In this document: piece after piece, positions 50,578-59,327 of the stretch | How the letters are laid out: each line of letters opens with the position of its first letter | How positions within the stretch are numbered: the stretch's first letter is position 1 | From: Dyella sp. BiH032 | Lineage (GTDB): Bacteria > Pseudomonadota > Gammaproteobacteria > Xanthomonadales > Rhodanobacteraceae | Length of the DNA: 64,000 nucleotides | NCBI RefSeq assembly: GCF_031954525.1 | Contig: NZ_CP134867.1 | Span: forward strand, 124,001-188,000 | Direction of reading: 5' to 3' | Program-made: the position numbers and the translations under genes | The notes under the pieces: generated by a model | What the model was told of the DNA's origin: nothing | What the model saw: only the letters and a program-made list of their open reading frames with translations | Databases searched by the model: none

Positions 50578-51789
50578 CTATGCATCGCTCGCTGCGGTAC
50601 CCGACAGCAGTCGCTCGGCGGCTTCCCGCGTCGCGTGCAAGGCCCGCCGCGCTCTTTCGCGCATCGCTTCTTCGTAGTGGCGCACGGCGTCGATCAACGT
50701 GCCCGGGCCATCCACCCGCACCAGCAGGCTCGCCAGGCTCGCTGCGTCCGACAGCGCCGTGTTCGCGCCGAGGCCGCCCGCGGGGCTCATGGCATGGATC
50801 GCATCGCCGAGCAGCGTGACGCGACCGGTGGGCCAGACTGGCACGTCGCGCGCCATTCGCACAGGACGCGCGCTCAGCGAAGCGGTATCGCTCAGTGCGA
50901 CCATGCGGCGTACCGCCGGATGCCAGCCTCGCGCGGCCTCCAGCGCGCGTTCCATCAGGTCGGTCGCAGCGATCCCGCGCGCCAGCGGGCCGCCGAGCCG
51001 CTCGGCGCGGCCGACGAAGGCCCAGTACAGATAATCCTCCACCACGCCCAGTTTGCAGCCCGGCAGATAGGCGTGCGCGAGTTCCGGCAGCGGCGCGCGG
51101 AAGCGCATGGGTTCGACCACGAGGCTGACGCCGTCGCCGAAGACTACCGTGACGCCTTCGAGCCACCTGGCATCCGGTAGCGCGCCGGCTGAAGGCGCGA
51201 GCGGGACCTTGCCGTAGATCGTGATCGCTCCCGTGTCGTCAGGCGCCGCCTCCGCGAGCAGGCGATCGCGCAGTCCCGACGACACGCCATCGGCGGCGAC
51301 CAGCAGATCGAATCGGCGGCGCCCGCCGTCGGCGAGAATGGCGTCCACGCTGTTCTCCGCCGGCAAGACATCGAGCACCGGTCGGCCGAGATGAATTCGC
51401 TCCTCCAGACCGTGGCGCAGGATGTCGCGCAGCGTCTGCCGGTGTGCGCTCAAATCACCCACCTGACCTTCGTCCCCGGCCTCGCTCGTCGCCTTCCAAT
51501 GAAGCGGTCGTCGTTCTGCCAGCAGGCCAAGCTGCGGATCGACGAAGCGGCTGGTCGTGTTGCGCGCCGCGCAGCTGTGGCGGAACAGATCGTAGGCGCC
51601 GGATGACAGGCAGGCGGTCAGTGCGCGCTGGCCGTCGGGATCGATGCGCAGGCGATAGCCCTGCCCGCGCGCGTCCAGGGTCGCGTCGCGCTCGAAGACA
51701 TCCACGCGGTGACCCGCTTTCGTCAGGCCCTGGGCGAGGCAAAGGCCGCCCAGGCCGGCCCCGACAATGCCGATATGCAAGACATGCAT
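50578..51789 (-). CDS. FAD-dependent aromatic-type monooxygenase
   Basis: A 403-residue flavoprotein of the PheA/TfdB/TetX group. The FAD Rossmann motif is GIVGAGLGGLCLAQGL, the middle DG-type motif LLVAADGVSSGLRDRL, and the C-terminal GD motif GRVTLLGDAIHAMSPAGGLGAN. These enzymes hydroxylate small aromatic or antibiotic substrates using NAD(P)H and oxygen; the substrate is unknown. The ATG at 51789 has GGAG at a good distance; an ATG at 51801 and a longer frame are alternatives. A divergent AraC gene starts 94 bp away. Confidence 0.88.
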   Translation of the reverse strand: MHVLHIGIVGAGLGGLCLAQGLTKAGHRVDVFERDATLDARGQGYRLRIDPDGQRALTACLSSGAYDLFRHSCAARNTTSRFVDPQLGLLAERRPLHWKATSEAGDEGQVGDLSAHRQTLRDILRHGLEERIHLGRPVLDVLPAENSVDAILADGGRRRFDLLVAADGVSSGLRDRLLAEAAPDDTGAITIYGKVPLAPSAGALPDARWLEGVTVVFGDGVSLVVEPMRFRAPLPELAHAYLPGCKLGVVEDYLYWAFVGRAERLGGPLARGIAATDLMERALEAARGWHPAVRRMVALSDTASLSARPVRMARDVPVWPTGRVTLLGDAIHAMSPAGGLGANTALSDAASLASLLVRVDGPGTLIDAVRHYEEAMRERARRALHATREAAERLLSGTAASDA

Positions 51790-51883
51790 GCCGTTCTCCA
51801 TGTTGGCTGATGCGCCGAAGGGCGCGCGCCCGGTCATCGTCCGGGCTGGCGGGCGTGACGCGATAGCGGCACAAGCGCAGGAA

Positions 51884-52717
51884 ATGATGAAATCCAACCA
51901 CATGCACGCCCAGCCCCCTTCCATCTCCGTCGACCTGAGCGAAGCGCTCGACGGCCCCTCGCTGATCGCCTTGCGCGGCGACGACGCTGCCGGCAACGAA
52001 TACCGGCTCGGCACGCGCGAGTACGCCTGGCACCAGCACGCCCGTGGCCAGGTGTTCTGCGTCGACAGCGGCTTCCTGGACGTGCGGACGCCGCACGGGG
52101 CCTGGCTGCTGCCGCCGCACCGCGCCGGCTGGATACCGCCGGGCCTGCCGCACGAGGTACGGGTCAGCGGCGCGCTGGCCGGATGGAGCCTGCTGGTCGC
52201 GCCGCGCGCGGCACGCCGGTTGCCCGCACAACCCTGCGTGATCGGCGTGTCCGATGTGCTGCGTGCCCTCGTGCGGCGTGCCGAGACGTGGGACAAGCGC
52301 GCTCCGCTGACACCTGCGCAGGCGCGCGTGGCCGCCGTGATCCTTGACGAGATCGGCCGGTCGCCACGCGAGTCGCTGCATCTGCCGATGCCCCGCGACG
52401 CCCGGCTTCGGCGCGTCGCCCAGGCCTTGCTCGATGCGCCCGGAGATCCCCGCACGCTCGACGCCTGGGCCGCGTGGGGCGCCATGTCGCCCAGCACCTT
52501 GCGGCGCCGGATGGCGGCGGAAACCGGCCTTTCCTTCGCGCAATGGCGCCAGCAGGCGCAGCTGGCCCGTGCGCTGGCGATGCTTGCGGATGGCCAGCCG
52601 GTCGCGCAGGTTTCCGATGCGCTCGGCTACGCCTCGCCAAGCAATTTCATCGCGATGTTCCGGCGTGCGTTCGGCACATCGCCGGCGCGCTATTTCGCGA
52701 TGCGGGCGCGCTCCTGA
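51884..52717 (+). CDS. AraC family regulator (cupin_2 N-terminal domain)
   Basis: A 277-residue regulator: N-terminal cupin (YAWHQHARGQVFCVDSGFLD, LLPPHRAGWIPPGLPHEV) and C-terminal AraC domain (GAMSPSTLRRRMAAETGLSF; VAQVSDALGYASPSNFIAMF). A His-rich cupin strand could hold a metal or ligand. It is divergent from the monooxygenase and may control it. The ATG at 51884 (or the next codon, 51887) follows CAGGAA. Confidence 0.88.
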   Translation: MMKSNHMHAQPPSISVDLSEALDGPSLIALRGDDAAGNEYRLGTREYAWHQHARGQVFCVDSGFLDVRTPHGAWLLPPHRAGWIPPGLPHEVRVSGALAGWSLLVAPRAARRLPAQPCVIGVSDVLRALVRRAETWDKRAPLTPAQARVAAVILDEIGRSPRESLHLPMPRDARLRRVAQALLDAPGDPRTLDAWAAWGAMSPSTLRRRMAAETGLSFAQWRQQAQLARALAMLADGQPVAQVSDALGYASPSNFIAMFRRAFGTSPARYFAMRARS

Positions 52718-52801
52718 AAAAGCCCGCCGGAGCAATTTTCTCCAAGCCGCCGCCGCGGCACGGCGCGAGCATGGCGTTCCCTTTGCGATGGAGCGAACGC
52801 C

Positions 52802-53347
52802 ATGCCCGACACTTCACCCATGCTCGAAGCCCTGCACGCCGATGGCCCCGCCCCGGATCGCGCCGAAGCCATGCGCCTGTATGGCCGCTTCGTCGGGTCC
52901 TGGCGCGGCACGCTGAGCTATCCGGAAACCGACGGTAGGCGCCGAGAAACTAGCGCCGAGGTGCATTTCGACTGGGCGCTGCAAGGCCGCGCGGTGCAGG
53001 ACGTATGGATCGCACCGGCGCGCGACCTGCGCCAGCCCGGCGAGCCGGAAGTGATCTACGGCACCACGCTGCGCATCTACGATCCCGCGCAGGATCATTG
53101 GCACATCGTGTGGAACGACCCGGTGCGCCAGGCCTACGATCATCTGATCGGCCGCGCCGTGGGCAACGACATCGTGCAGGAATTCCGCCTGCCGTCCGGC
53201 GCGCGCTGCCAGTGGATCTTCACCGATATCGCGGAGGACTCTTTCCGCTGGCTGCGGCGCGAGTCGAGCGACGAAGGCGCAACCTGGGAACGGCGTGGCG
53301 AATTCCTCCTGCGCCGCGTCGCTTCACGCCCGGCCAGGGCGGCCTGA
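52802..53347 (+). CDS. DUF1579-like hypothetical protein
   Basis: A 181-residue protein without signal or membrane segments. A beta-rich domain ([87 protein letters not shown]) resembles DUF1579/lipocalin-like proteins. Function is unknown. It lies 84 bp after the AraC gene and overlaps the end of the convergent AraC gene by 24 bp. Confidence 0.75.
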   Translation: MPDTSPMLEALHADGPAPDRAEAMRLYGRFVGSWRGTLSYPETDGRRRETSAEVHFDWALQGRAVQDVWIAPARDLRQPGEPEVIYGTTLRIYDPAQDHWHIVWNDPVRQAYDHLIGRAVGNDIVQEFRLPSGARCQWIFTDIAEDSFRWLRRESSDEGATWERRGEFLLRRVASRPARAA

Positions 53348-54157
53348 ACGCGGTCCCTGCGCACGCTGGCGGAAGCGCCCGGGCGATTCTCCGGCGGCGC
53401 GGCGGAAACTGCGCGTGAAATGGGAGAGATCGGCGAAGCCGACGTCGTAGGCGATGTCGGTGACCGGTCGCGCGCTCTCCGCCAGCTGCCGCGCGGCGCG
53501 GCGCAGGCGCGCGCGGATCAGGTACTGGTGCGGCGTCACGCCGAGCGTCCGCCCGAACACGCGCAGGAAGTGGAAGGCGCTGAGACCGGCCTCGCGCGCC
53601 AGCGTGTCGAGATCGACCGTCTGCTCGGCATGCGCATCGATCCACAGCGCGGCCTCTACCGCGCGGCGACGGTCGGCGGCGCGCGCGGCCAGGGGCCGGC
53701 GCGTGCGTCCGCCGGCGAGTTCGACAAAGCGCATCGCGAGCGCGTGGCCCGCTTCGTCCAGGCCGACGTCGCTGTCGCCGTTCGCCACGGCCTGCGCGAG
53801 TTCGCCCAGCACCATCAGCTCGGCCAGCGGCGGCATGGCACCCACCCGCCAGGTGGAGGACGCCTCGTCCAACGCCTGCACTAGCTCGGGCGATAGATGG
53901 AACGACAGGCATTCGTCGCCGCAGGCATGGTGCTCGTGCGTGCACATGAACTCGTCGCCGCGGTGCCCCACCAGCACCGCGCCGGCCACCAGGTCGTAGC
54001 TGCGTCCGCGCATGCGGCAGCCGAAGCTGCCGCGCCGGACGTAGGACACCGAGTGGCTGCCGAACCGTTCCACGAAGGGGACGTCGCCCGGACCGGCGTT
54101 GCACCGGTAGTCGATCACCGACAGCAGGTCATTGCGCCAGAGCGTGGTGGACGGCAT
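53324..54157 (-). CDS. AraC family regulator
   Basis: A 277-residue regulator: N-terminal cupin-like domain ([52 protein letters not shown]) rich in His/Cys, then a C-terminal AraC DNA-binding domain ([40 protein letters not shown]). The C-C-H-H cluster in [12 protein letters not shown] could bind metal. It overlaps the convergent hypothetical gene by 24 bp. Confidence 0.88.
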   Translation of the reverse strand: MPSTTLWRNDLLSVIDYRCNAGPGDVPFVERFGSHSVSYVRRGSFGCRMRGRSYDLVAGAVLVGHRGDEFMCTHEHHACGDECLSFHLSPELVQALDEASSTWRVGAMPPLAELMVLGELAQAVANGDSDVGLDEAGHALAMRFVELAGGRTRRPLAARAADRRRAVEAALWIDAHAEQTVDLDTLAREAGLSAFHFLRVFGRTLGVTPHQYLIRARLRRAARQLAESARPVTDIAYDVGFADLSHFTRSFRRAAGESPGRFRQRAQGPRSGRPGRA

Positions 54158-54342
54158 GCGCCGAGTGTATCGCGCCGGTGCGAGCGCGGCCCGCCGCGAC
54201 CGCCTGCCTGCGCTGTCGGCCAGCGGCTTCGTGATGACGCACGTGCATTACCGGCGAGGCAAGGAAGGGAAGGCACGCTCTTCCGGCAGCCGCTCGCCCT
54301 CGCCTCGCCGCAAGCAGCGCTGCATCAGCCGGCGCGCAAAAA

Positions 54343-54366
54343 GAACGGGCGCCGAAGCGCCCGTTC
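54343..54366 (-). terminator. glnA intrinsic terminator
   Basis: A 10-bp stem GAACGGGCGC / GCGCCCGTTC with a UUCG loop on the minus strand, followed on that strand by TTTTT (54338-54342). It lies 23 bp after the glnA stop. The hairpin core is identical to that at 50538-50561. Confidence 0.85.
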
Positions 54367-54389
54367 CTTCCCCCACATGCCGACGCGCG

Positions 54390-55799
54390 TCAGAGCGCGT
54401 AGTACATCTGGAACTCCAGCGGATGCGTGCTGGCGCGGTAGCGGGTGACTTCCTGCATCTTCAGCGAGATGTACGCGTCGATGAAGTCGTCGGTGAACAC
54501 GCCGCCGGCCTTCAGGAAGTCGCGGTCCTTGTCCAGCGCTTCCAGCGCCTGGTCGAGGCTGGAGCACACCTGCGGGATGTTCTTCTCTTCTTCCGGCGGC
54601 AGGTCGTAGAGATCCTTGTCGGCCGGCGCGCCCGGGTCGATCTTGTTAATGATGCCGTCCAGTCCGGCCATCATCAGCGCGGTGAACACCAGGTAGCCGG
54701 AGTTCATCGGATCGGGGAAGCGCACTTCGATGCGGCGGCCCTTCGGGTTGGACACGTACGGGATGCGGCAGCTGGCCGAGCGGTTGCGGGCCGAGTAGGC
54801 CAGCATCACCGGCGCCTCGAAGCCCGGCACCAGGCGCTTGTAGCTGTTGGTGGTGGAGTTGGCGAACGCGTTGATGGCCTTGGCGTGCTTGAAGATGCCG
54901 CCGATGTACCACAGCGCGGTCTGGCTCAGGCCGCCGTACAGGTCGCCGGCGAACAGGTTCTTGCCGTCCTTCGAGAGCGACTGGTGCACGTGCATGCCGC
55001 TGCCGTTGTCGCCGACGATCGGCTTGGGCATGAAGGTGACGGTCTTGCCGTTCTGGTGGGCGACGTTCTTGATGACGTACTTGAGCGTCATCAGTTCATC
55101 GGCCTTCTTCAGCAGCGTGTTGAACTTCACGCCGATCTCGCACTGGCCCGCGTTGGCCACTTCATGGTGGTGCACTTCCACCACCTGGCCCAGGGACTCC
55201 AGCACCTTGCACATGTCGGCGCGCAGGTCGCCCAGCGAGTCGACCGGGCTGACCGGGAAGTAGCCCCCCTTCACGCCCGGACGGTGGCCGGTGTTGTTGT
55301 CTTCGTACTTGTAGCGCGACGACCAGGCGGCCTCTTCGGAACCGATTTCGTAGAACACGCGGCCCATGTCGTTCTGCCAGCGCACGGAGTCGAATACGAA
55401 GAACTCCGGCTCCGGACCGAAGAAGGCGGTGTCGGCAATGCCGGTGGACTTGAGGAACGCCTCGGCGCGCTTGGCGATGGAGCGCGGGTCGCGGCCGTAG
55501 GCCTGCATCGTGCTCGGCTCCAGCACGTCGCAGTGCAGGACCAGCTGGGTGTGCGCGCTGAACGGATCGAGGTAGGCCGTTTCCGCGTCGGGCAGCAGGA
55601 CCATGTCCGACTCGTTGATGCCCTTCCAGCCCGAGATCGAGGAACCGTCGAACATCTTGCCGTCCTCGAAGGTCGACTCGTCGATGGCATGGGCCGGGAA
55701 CGTGACGTGGTGGTGCTTGCCGAGCATGTCGGCGAAACGCAGGTCGACGAACTCGACGTCGTGTTCCTTGATCAGGTCGAGCACTTTCTGGGCGGACAT
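54390..55799 (-). CDS. glnA: Glutamine synthetase type I
   Basis: A 469-residue dodecameric enzyme making glutamine from glutamate, ammonia and ATP, the central nitrogen-assimilation step. Signatures include [27 protein letters not shown], the ATP-binding [25 protein letters not shown], and the adenylylation Tyr Y398 in DLYDLPPEE, which indicates control by GlnE. GAGG lies before the ATG. A sigma-54 promoter and NtrC half-sites lie upstream, and ntrBC is in this same window. Confidence 0.97.
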   Translation of the reverse strand: MSAQKVLDLIKEHDVEFVDLRFADMLGKHHHVTFPAHAIDESTFEDGKMFDGSSISGWKGINESDMVLLPDAETAYLDPFSAHTQLVLHCDVLEPSTMQAYGRDPRSIAKRAEAFLKSTGIADTAFFGPEPEFFVFDSVRWQNDMGRVFYEIGSEEAAWSSRYKYEDNNTGHRPGVKGGYFPVSPVDSLGDLRADMCKVLESLGQVVEVHHHEVANAGQCEIGVKFNTLLKKADELMTLKYVIKNVAHQNGKTVTFMPKPIVGDNGSGMHVHQSLSKDGKNLFAGDLYGGLSQTALWYIGGIFKHAKAINAFANSTTNSYKRLVPGFEAPVMLAYSARNRSASCRIPYVSNPKGRRIEVRFPDPMNSGYLVFTALMMAGLDGIINKIDPGAPADKDLYDLPPEEEKNIPQVCSSLDQALEALDKDRDFLKAGGVFTDDFIDAYISLKMQEVTRYRASTHPLEFQMYYAL

Positions 55800-55845
55800 G
55801 ACAAACCTCGGCGGGTAGAGATGTGGGAAAACGCAAAGCTCTTTG

Positions 55846-55860
55846 GCAAGCAGCGTGCCA
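55846..55860 (-). promoter_or_regulatory. Sigma-54 (-24/-12) promoter of glnA
   Basis: On the minus strand TGGCACG-N4-TTGC gives the invariant GG (-24) and GC (-12) at the correct spacing, 47 bp before the glnA ATG. It matches the RpoN consensus at all key bases. Confidence 0.85.
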
Positions 55861-55924
55861 AGCTCGGGACCACCGGCGCATCAGTGACTTGCGTCGCGGC
55901 GGCGTGAAGATCGTTCCGGCGTTC

Positions 55925-55964
55925 GCACCATCATCGCCCTAAGGGCTGAAGCCGTTTGCACCAG
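55925..55964. promoter_or_regulatory. NtrC-like half-sites upstream of glnA
   Basis: GCACCA occurs at 55925-55930 and, within TGCACCA, at 55959-55964. The copies are 34 bp apart (about three helical turns) and lie roughly 65-115 bp upstream of the sigma-54 promoter. That distance is usual for NtrC enhancers; only half of each palindrome is well conserved. Confidence 0.5.
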
Positions 55965-56014
55965 AATCGATCATCACGCCGGACCTGCCCGAGGCCGGTC
56001 CGCCATCCTAGCCT

Positions 56015-56905
56015 TCAAGCCTCGCCCAGGCACGTGACCAGGAACTCGATCGCCACGCGCACGCCCGGCAGCAGGCCCCGGCGATGCGGCATGACCAGCG
56101 TCGTGGCAACGCTGCCAGCGGTCCAGTCGGGCAGGACGCGCTCAAGCGCGCCGGCCTCCATGGCCGCCCGGCACATGCGTGCGGGCAGGCAGGTCACGCC
56201 CAGTCCCGCCGTCGCCGCATGCAGGAGCGCGACGGATTCGTTGGCGGTCATGCGCGGCCGTGGCGCCACGCGGACGCCACGCCCCTCGCCGTCGGCGAGC
56301 TGCCATTGGTCGGCGCCGGGCGCGGTGAGCAGGCCGTCGTGTCCAGCGAGCGCCTCCGGCGTCGCAGGTGTGCCGTGCTGCGCGAGATACGCTGGCGCCG
56401 CGACCAGTACGATCGGATCCACGCGCACACGCCGCTGCACCAGTCCGGAATCGGGCAAGGGCGCGAAGTGGCTGCGCACCGCGATGTCGTAGCCCTCCTG
56501 CACCACATCGACGAACCGGTCGGTGACGTCGAGCCGCAGGTGCAGCCGCGGGTACATGCGGGCAAGCCGCGGCAGATGCGGCGCGAGATCGAACTGCGCC
56601 GTGGGCACGGCAGCGGTGATGCGCACCGTGCCGCTCGGCTCGCTGGCGCGGCTGCGCACGACGTCCTCGGCGGCCTCCGCCTCGATCAGGGCGGCGCGCG
56701 CGTGTTCGTGGAAATCCCGTCCGGCCTCGGTCAGGGCGAAGCTGCGCGAGGTGCGCAGGATCAGGCGCGCACCCAGCGCCGTTTCCAGCTCGGCGACCCG
56801 CTTGCTCACCGTGGACTTGGGCACACCCAGCCGACGCCCCGCCGCCGCAAAGCCACCATGCTCGACGGCCGCGGCGAAGAATTTCAGGTCGTTGAGATTG
56901 AGCAC
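56015..56905 (-). CDS. LysR family regulator
   Basis: A 296-residue LTTR. The N-terminal winged HTH (LNDLKFFAAAVEHGGFAAAGRRLGVPKSTVSKRV) precedes a two-lobe effector domain (GTVRITAAVPTAQFDLAPHL; HDGLLTAPG). It is divergent from the glutathione S-transferase gene (111 bp between starts), a typical LTTR-target arrangement. No effector can be named. Confidence 0.92.
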   Translation of the reverse strand: MLNLNDLKFFAAAVEHGGFAAAGRRLGVPKSTVSKRVAELETALGARLILRTSRSFALTEAGRDFHEHARAALIEAEAAEDVVRSRASEPSGTVRITAAVPTAQFDLAPHLPRLARMYPRLHLRLDVTDRFVDVVQEGYDIAVRSHFAPLPDSGLVQRRVRVDPIVLVAAPAYLAQHGTPATPEALAGHDGLLTAPGADQWQLADGEGRGVRVAPRPRMTANESVALLHAATAGLGVTCLPARMCRAAMEAGALERVLPDWTAGSVATTLVMPHRRGLLPGVRVAIEFLVTCLGEA

Positions 56906-57016
56906 GCAAAGGCCATAGATGTGGACGATAAGTCCATTCTTGGCCGGCTACTGCCGCGAAGTCCACGCCGGTAGCTTCACCGCCACGCCGGGACGTCCCC
57001 GGCATGGAGAAATCGC

Positions 57017-57709
57017 ATGACACCCATCCTGTTCTACGGCGTGCCCTCGGGCTGCTCCTTCGGCTCCATCGTGGCGCTCGAATGGCTGGGCCAGCCCTAC
57101 CGGCTGTGCCGCGTCGAGATGCCCCGCGACGTCACCACCGACACCTTCAAGCGCATCAACCCCGTCGCGGAAACACCCGCCCTGCTCACCGCGGACGGCC
57201 GCACGCTCAGCGAAAGCGCCGCCATCCTCCACCACCTCGGCGCCCTCGGCCTGGACCGCGGCCTGGCCTTCCCGCAAGGCAGCCCCGGCTTCGACCGGTT
57301 CAACCAGGTGCTGGGCTTCCTCAACACCACGTTCTTCAGCGCCTTCGGCCCGCTGTGGCACGTGCTGGAACATGGCAGCGAAGGCGAGGAGAAACGCGTA
57401 CTCACCGACTACGGTCGCGCCCGCGTAGCGCGTGCGCATGCCCTGCTGGATGAGATGCTCGGCGACCGCCCATGGCTGGCCGGCGAACAGCGCACGGTCG
57501 CGGATGCGTACTTCGCAGGCATCGCACGCTGGACCGACTACCACGATGTGGCCGGCCGCATGGGTTATCCGCGCCTGCAACGTTTGTTCGAGAAGTTGGA
57601 AGCCGACCCCGCGGTGGCGTTTGCACATGCGATCGAGGGGCAGCGGGAGGCGCGGAGTGCGGGTGGATTTCTGGGGGAAGTGGCGTTGGAGGCGGCGGTG
57701 GCAGCGTAA
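57017..57709 (+). CDS. Glutathione S-transferase family protein
   Basis: A 230-residue cytosolic GST. The thioredoxin-like N-terminal domain (LFYGVPSGCSFGSIVALEWLG, with S/C near the active-site position; NPVAETPALLTADG, ESAAILHHLG) is followed by a helical C-terminal domain (LDEMLGDRPWLAGEQRTVADAYFAGI). The VAETPAL cis-Pro and ESAAIL glutathione contacts are intact. GGAGA precedes the ATG. The divergent LysR gene may regulate it. The substrate is unknown. Confidence 0.9.
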   Translation: MTPILFYGVPSGCSFGSIVALEWLGQPYRLCRVEMPRDVTTDTFKRINPVAETPALLTADGRTLSESAAILHHLGALGLDRGLAFPQGSPGFDRFNQVLGFLNTTFFSAFGPLWHVLEHGSEGEEKRVLTDYGRARVARAHALLDEMLGDRPWLAGEQRTVADAYFAGIARWTDYHDVAGRMGYPRLQRLFEKLEADPAVAFAHAIEGQREARSAGGFLGEVALEAAVAA

Positions 57710-57797
57710 GGAGGTTTTGGGCGGCGTTGCAGCAGTGTCGCCGTGGAGTTCGCATTGGCTCTGGCCAAGTTCCCGCGAGCCCCCGCCCCTCATCCCG

Positions 57798-57820
57798 CCT
57801 TCTCCCCAGAGGGGAGAAGG
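57798..57820. repeat. CTTCTCCCC/GGGGAGAAG hairpin repeat
   Basis: CCTTCTCCCC-AGA-GGGGAGAAGG, a perfect 10-bp hairpin of the same family as 62218-62254 and the degenerate copy at 28076-28109. Confidence 0.65.
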
Positions 57821-57915
57821 AGAAGTGCGGTACCGCGGCGAGCAAAAACAAAACAAGAGCGAGCGAAGCGACGCTCCGTCGCGCTCTTGATCTCCCGGGT
57901 TCCCTTCGCGGCGGT

Positions 57916-58015
57916 GAGGGCTGGACGATCAGGCCGCCGCAGGCGGGCGGGGACAGGACGTCCCCGCCTTTTCGATCAGGGCAGGATGCCCTGTCGAAAA
58001 GCCCGGCCAGCCCTC
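57916..58015. repeat. Nested 100-bp inverted repeat
   Basis: Outer arms GAGGGCTGG (57916-57924) and CCAGCCCTC (58007-58015) enclose inner arms CTTTTCGA (57968-57975) and TCGAAAAG (57994-58001), with an AGGGCA/GCCCT stem between. It could fold as one long cruciform. Confidence 0.7.
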
Positions 58016-58075
58016 AACGCACCCGGAGGTGGCGAAGGCCACCGGAGGGCGCCGCGCAGGGTGCCTTTTCTTCTT

Positions 58076-58133
58076 GGTTACTTCTTCTCGAGGTCCCCCT
58101 TGAGGGGATTGGGCAAGCAAAGAAGATGTAACT
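58076..58133. repeat. Imperfect inverted repeat
   Basis: GGTTACTTCTTCT (58076-58088) and AGAAGATGTAACT (58121-58133) pair imperfectly around CCCCCTTGAGGGG, itself a hairpin. Confidence 0.5.
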
Positions 58134-58379
58134 CGCTCTCCGGCAGGAGAGCGAAACCCTCGCCCCGCGAGGGGCGAGACAAGGCTGGCGACCACGTCGC
58201 GACAACGAGCGCTATCACCGCAAGAGATGACAACGCGACGACAACCCACGCAACAACACCAGCCAATCCACCGCAAAAACATTCGCATGAACCGGCCACG
58301 AGCGACCTGACACATCCACACGCCCCAAGACGCAAACGACCGCTTAAGCTATGACGCTTTGCAGCCCGGAGTCGCCCGC

Positions 58380-59177
58380 GTGCCCGATATCGTCAACGTC
58401 GTCCTGCTCGGCATCATCGAAGGCATCACCGAATTCCTGCCCATCTCCAGCACCGGTCATCTGCTGATCGCGGAAAAGCTGGGCCTGGGTGCGCGCTCGG
58501 ACCTGTTCAACGTGGGCATCCAGGCGGGCGCGATCCTTGCCGTGACGCTGATCTACTGGAAGCGTATCTGGCTGCTGCTCACGCAGTGGCGCGAGCCGGC
58601 CAACCGCGACTACGTGCTGAAGCTGTTCGTCGCCTTCATGATCACCGCGGTGCTGGGCTATGTGGTCACGCACATGGGCTTCAAGCTGCCGGAAGCGGTG
58701 ACGCCCGTGGCCTGGGCCCTCGTGGTGGGCGGTTTCTGGATGATCGGCGCGGAGCAGATGGCAGCGCGCAAGACCGACCGCACCGAGGTGACCTGGACAG
58801 TGGCGATCCTGGTCGGCGTGGCGCAGATCGTCGCCGGCGTCTTTCCCGGGACGTCCCGCTCGGCCGCAACCATCTTCGCCGCGATGCTCGCCGGCACCAG
58901 CAATCGCCCCGCCGCGACCGAGTTCGCCTTCCTGGTGGGCATTCCCACCATGTACGCGGCCACCGGCTACGAGCTGCTGAAGGTGCTGAAGAACGGCGGT
59001 GCCGCGCACGAGGACTGGACCGCACTGGCGGTGGGCTTCGTAGTCTCGGCCATCGTGGCGTTCGTCGCGGTGAAGTGGCTGCTGGGCTATATCCGCACGC
59101 ATCGCTTCACGCCGTTCGCGATCTACCGCATCGCGCTGGGCGTGGCCCTGCTCTTGCTGATGCCCGCCGGTGCGTAA
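58380..59177 (+). CDS. uppP: Undecaprenyl-diphosphatase (UppP/BacA)
   Basis: A 265-residue polytopic inner-membrane enzyme that recycles undecaprenyl diphosphate for peptidoglycan and polysaccharide synthesis; family members confer bacitracin resistance. Signature motifs are EGITEFLPISSTGH (14-27) and PGTSRSAATI (156-165). The GTG at 58380 is chosen because PDIVNVVLLGIIEG is the normal start; a TTG at 58359 would add seven residues. Length agrees with E. coli UppP (273). Confidence 0.94.
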   Translation: MPDIVNVVLLGIIEGITEFLPISSTGHLLIAEKLGLGARSDLFNVGIQAGAILAVTLIYWKRIWLLLTQWREPANRDYVLKLFVAFMITAVLGYVVTHMGFKLPEAVTPVAWALVVGGFWMIGAEQMAARKTDRTEVTWTVAILVGVAQIVAGVFPGTSRSAATIFAAMLAGTSNRPAATEFAFLVGIPTMYAATGYELLKVLKNGGAAHEDWTALAVGFVVSAIVAFVAVKWLLGYIRTHRFTPFAIYRIALGVALLLLMPAGA

Positions 59178-59327
59178 GCTTGGAGTGAGCCGCAGGCGGA
59201 CCCCGGCATCGGCGACTCGCCCATCGAAAACGGCTCGTTCAAAGCCAGCACGTTCAAAACATATCTCAGCGTGGGAGTGCGCCTTTGGCTCACCCCGACC
59301 TGCGGTTCCATGACATAGTCCGCGCGC

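Larger units (their letters stand above)
57710..58379. other. Repeat-rich intergenic region without a gene
   Basis: These 670 bp have several open frames, but all are low-complexity Arg/Pro/Ala runs and look spurious. The region is a mosaic of inverted repeats: 57798-57820, 57916-58015 and 58076-58133, plus GGAGAGCGAAACC-type hairpins to about 58180. The last 200 bp are AT-richer and include direct CAACAACACC-like runs before uppP. Confidence 0.65.

Noticed and set aside
57743..58354. 203-codon frame in the GST-uppP gap
   Set aside because: It runs through inverted repeats and encodes Arg/Pro runs; no start signal or domain.
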